Assembly (NCBI GenBank): GCA_029564115.1
Contig: JAKQQP010000230.1
Coordinates: forward strand, 1-9,080
DNA length: 9,080 nucleotides
From: Candidatus Rifleibacteriota bacterium
Lineage (GTDB): Bacteria; Riflebacteria; Ozemobacteria; Ozemobacterales; Ozemobacteraceae
Direction: 5' to 3'
The notes beneath the pieces were generated by a model. It was not told where the DNA came from, ran no database searches, and saw only the letters and a program-made list of their open reading frames with translations. The position numbers and the translations under genes are program-made. Positions 7,559-9,080 of this stretch are shown one piece after another. Each line of letters begins with the position of its first letter. Position 1 is the stretch's first letter.

Positions 7559-8590
7559 TCAGTTCTCCGTCAGCTGCTTTTTAAAAGCGGCGGCTTCTCT
7601 GTTGATTGCCAGCGTTTCAGGGGCAGATTCGAGTATTTCATCGACGAGTTGCATGGCGTTTTCTTTATGGCCGGCATCTTTGTACAGGGCGGCCAGCAGC
7701 AGTTTGACTTCTTCCTGTTCGGGGTCTGGGCGTCTGGCCAGCCTTTCAAGCTCAAAAATGCCGCGAGTCAGGTCAGCGCTGTCGACGGCAAGAAATGCCA
7801 GCTGCCTGGCCACTTTGCCAAGGCTGGCCTGCGGCAGCCAGGTTCGACGCAAAGCGGTAGAAAAAGCAAGATCATGGCGAAGCAGACGGGCATACCCCTC
7901 GGCCAATGATTCAAGACAGACATCAGTGGGTTCAGTTTCAACCAGAGCTTCGTAAAGTGCCACAGACAGGCGGGTTGAAGCCAGGTCTCCACGGGCAGCA
8001 TAGGCCTCGGCAAGGGCCATTACGGTGCCAACGTCACCGGGACGCTCGCTAAAAGCCGTTTCAAGGTCGATCAGTTTTCTGGTTTCATCGGGCAAAGTGA
8101 ATTCGGCGACGGCATTCTTAACTGCGCCAACTGCTGAGTCGACCAGCATTTTCCCCTGGACTGCCGAATTTTCGAGAAATTTTTCTGCGTATTTATAGGC
8201 TTCGGGGGCTTGGCGTTGCAGATTGCTTTTAACTTTATTTAGATCGACCTGCTTATAAATACCGGTCTGGTAGAACAAGCCACCAACGATGACCAGCTCC
8301 CAGAAAATGAGAAAGCCAAAAACGAAAACCGGCGTCAGGCAGCCAGTTCGCGAGGCACGGCGCTGCCACAAAAACGCAAAAAGAAAAATGCAGCCAGCAA
8401 TGAAAGCCAGGTCGCGGCTGGCCTGCAGGCCAATCAAAAAAAAGGCGAACAGTGCGCCGTTGGCTAAAAATGTTGTCGAGCAAAACATGCCCCAGAGATG
8501 CGAAAGGCAAGATCTGCCAGCTTGCTGTTTTGGCGGAAACCCACTGAATTCGTTACTGTCTGAATACCCGTCGTTATCGTCAAAGCTCAT
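7559..8590 (-). CDS. Three-helix membrane protein with C-terminal TPR-like region
   Basis: 343 residues. The N-terminus is acidic and Ser/Gly-rich (1-27), followed by three hydrophobic segments near 40-56, 60-76 and 86-107. The loop between the second and third (QRRASR) is strongly positive and so predicted cytoplasmic, which places the region after residue 108 outside the cytoplasm. That region contains paired helices in TPR style (about 183-340), e.g. TVMALAEAYAARGD, VCLESLAEGYARLLRH and VKLLLAALYKDAGHKENA, with the usual Ala/Gly/Tyr positions. TPRs are protein-binding scaffolds, so its natural partner is the exported 918-residue protein encoded right behind it. The start ATG (8590-8588) has GAGG 7 bases upstream. 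It is the first gene of the minus-strand pair. No named family is recognised; function unknown. Confidence 0.85.
   Translation of the reverse strand: MSFDDNDGYSDSNEFSGFPPKQQAGRSCLSHLWGMFCSTTFLANGALFAFFLIGLQASRDLAFIAGCIFLFAFLWQRRASRTGCLTPVFVFGFLIFWELVIVGGLFYQTGIYKQVDLNKVKSNLQRQAPEAYKYAEKFLENSAVQGKMLVDSAVGAVKNAVAEFTLPDETRKLIDLETAFSERPGDVGTVMALAEAYAARGDLASTRLSVALYEALVETEPTDVCLESLAEGYARLLRHDLAFSTALRRTWLPQASLGKVARQLAFLAVDSADLTRGIFELERLARRPDPEQEEVKLLLAALYKDAGHKENAMQLVDEILESAPETLAINREAAAFKKQLTEN
7565..7568 (-). promoter_or_regulatory. Ribosome binding site within the end of the TPR gene, for the 918-residue protein
   Basis: On the minus strand GGAG lies 7 bases before the ATG at 7557, inside the last codons of the upstream gene, whose stop TGA (7561-7559) is one base from that ATG. 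This fixes the start and implies translational coupling. Confidence 0.75.
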
Positions 8591-8597
8591 ATTTCTG

Positions 8598-8601
8598 CCT
8601 C
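8598..8601 (-). promoter_or_regulatory. Ribosome binding site of the membrane/TPR gene
   Basis: GAGG on the minus strand, 7 bases from ATG 8590, supports that start codon. Confidence 0.6.
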
Positions 8602-8678
8602 TTTTGGTCTAATAAATCGTGCCAAGACTTAATTACTGATTTCACCTTCGATTTGCGGTAATCTCGTGGCTGGTCTCA

Positions 8679-8688
8679 CAGCATGCTG
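8679..8688. repeat. 10-bp palindrome CAGCATGCTG
   Basis: A perfect inverted repeat about 90 bp upstream of the membrane/TPR start. It could be an operator half of the divergent region; with only 5-bp arms, chance is also plausible. Confidence 0.3.
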
Positions 8689-8733
8689 CTTTATTTGCCG
8701 AACCAATCTGTAAAGTCGATTTAAAACACTGCA

Positions 8734-8742
8734 ATTTTATCA
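8734..8742 (-). promoter_or_regulatory. Candidate extended -10 promoter for the minus-strand operon
   Basis: The minus strand reads TGA-TAAAAT, a TGn extended -10 with 5 of 6 matches to TATAAT. No well-spaced -35 is visible, but extended -10 promoters can do without one. It would give a leader of roughly 135-140 bases before ATG 8590. Confidence 0.3.
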
Positions 8743-8816
8743 TGCTCTCAAAAAAAACACAGCAACAACCATTAAATGCAGGTTAAAAGACCCTTATTCT
8801 TTCCGGCAGAGTATTA

Positions 8817-8826
8817 CGACATGTCG
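8817..8826. repeat. 10-bp palindrome CGACATGTCG
   Basis: A perfect inverted repeat 58 bp before the start at 8884. Like the palindrome at 8679-8688 it is centred on CATG. A regulator site is possible; not demonstrated. Confidence 0.3.
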
Positions 8827-8883
8827 GCCGTTGCAGCAGGCTTGACTCTTGCAAGCTGATCGAGGCTCTGTTAACTTGGAAGC

Positions 8884-9080
8884 ATGAAAAAACTGTTACT
8901 TGCATCATTTTTGCTGGTTAGCGCCTGCTTTGGGCCGGCGCTGGCGCTCGACGTCGAAGAGAAACCGTTTCCGCCTTTTTATATTCGCAAAGTGGCGGTT
9001 GGCGGTGAGTTCACTCCGTTCGAACTGGTCGACCTCGACGGCAAAACCTGGACAAACCGCCCCTACCTGCAACGGGCGAT
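8884..9080 (+). CDS. Exported protein or lipoprotein, possible thioredoxin-like (TlpA/redoxin) start, 3' truncated
   Basis: An open frame from ATG 8884 to the window end (65 full codons), preceded in frame by a TAA at 8872-8874, so this ATG is the only good start. The Shine-Dalgarno is poor (GGAAG only one base from the ATG). The N-terminus is a signal peptide: MKKLLLASFLLVSAC. V-S-A-C fits a lipobox with Cys15, while GPALA-LD at about residue 21 fits signal peptidase I, so lipoprotein or soluble periplasmic export are both possible. Residues about 38-60 (VAVGGEFTPFELVDLDGKTW) resemble the first strand region of TlpA/AhpC-type thioredoxin folds, where F-x-L-x-D-x-x-G-K precedes the CxxC site. 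The catalytic part is beyond the window, so this assignment is tentative. It is divergent from the minus-strand pair. Confidence 0.7.
   Translation, partial: MKKLLLASFLLVSACFGPALALDVEEKPFPPFYIRKVAVGGEFTPFELVDLDGKTWTNRPYLQRA

Larger units (their letters stand above)
8591..8883. other. Divergent intergenic region (293 bp)
   Basis: This AT-richer stretch separates the minus-strand pair from the plus-strand gene at 8884 and should hold both promoters. It contains an extended -10-like element for the minus strand (8734-8742), two 10-bp palindromes centred on CATG (8679-8688 and 8817-8826), an A8 tract (8750-8757), and a 27-codon open frame (8776-8859) without a ribosome site. No RNA gene or riboswitch is recognisable. 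No good plus-strand promoter was found; TTGACT at 8842-8847 lacks a suitably spaced -10. Confidence 0.6.

Noticed and set aside
8842..8876. Sigma-70 promoter from TTGACT (8842-8847) for the gene at 8884
   Set aside because: The position 17 bases downstream reads GCTCTG, and the nearest AT-rich hexamer (TTAACT) is about 23 bases away, too far.

Overview
The window looks like chromosomal DNA from a Gram-negative-type (diderm) bacterium of middling GC, probably from a lineage far from the model organisms. Support for this comes from a PAS-type hybrid kinase tail, a type II secretion / type IV pilus type ATPase, two exported proteins with ordinary signal peptides, and several long proteins that match no well-known full-length family. 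The phylum cannot be fixed from the sequence alone. There is no tRNA, rRNA, CRISPR array, transposase or phage gene, so nothing suggests recent transfer.

Layout: (1) 1-576, +, is the 3' end of a hybrid histidine kinase (end of the ATPase domain plus a receiver domain). (2) 685-2244, +, is a GspE/PilB-family hexameric ATPase. (3) 2335-4752, +, is an 805-residue protein with about six membrane helices, two tandem copies of a Tim44-like plus zinc-ribbon unit, and a TerB-like domain at the end. (4) Facing it across a 48-bp convergent junction, a two-gene minus-strand operon runs from 8590 to 4801. It encodes a 343-residue membrane/TPR-like protein, then, one base after its stop, a 918-residue exported helical protein with a proline-rich linker and a Cys/His tail. 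(5) After a 293-bp divergent intergenic region, a further + strand gene begins at 8884 and runs off the window. It encodes an exported protein or lipoprotein whose start resembles the beginning of a thioredoxin-like (TlpA/redoxin) domain.

How they may work together: the kinase, ATPase and Tim44/TerB genes share a strand but have gaps of 108 and 90 bp, so a single operon is possible but not shown. The minus-strand pair is a convincing translationally coupled unit. Its topology (membrane protein with its TPR part predicted outside the cytoplasm, plus a secreted coiled-coil protein) suggests a cell-envelope complex of unknown purpose. The most novel-looking items are the duplicated Tim44/zinc-ribbon/TerB architecture and this coupled envelope pair.
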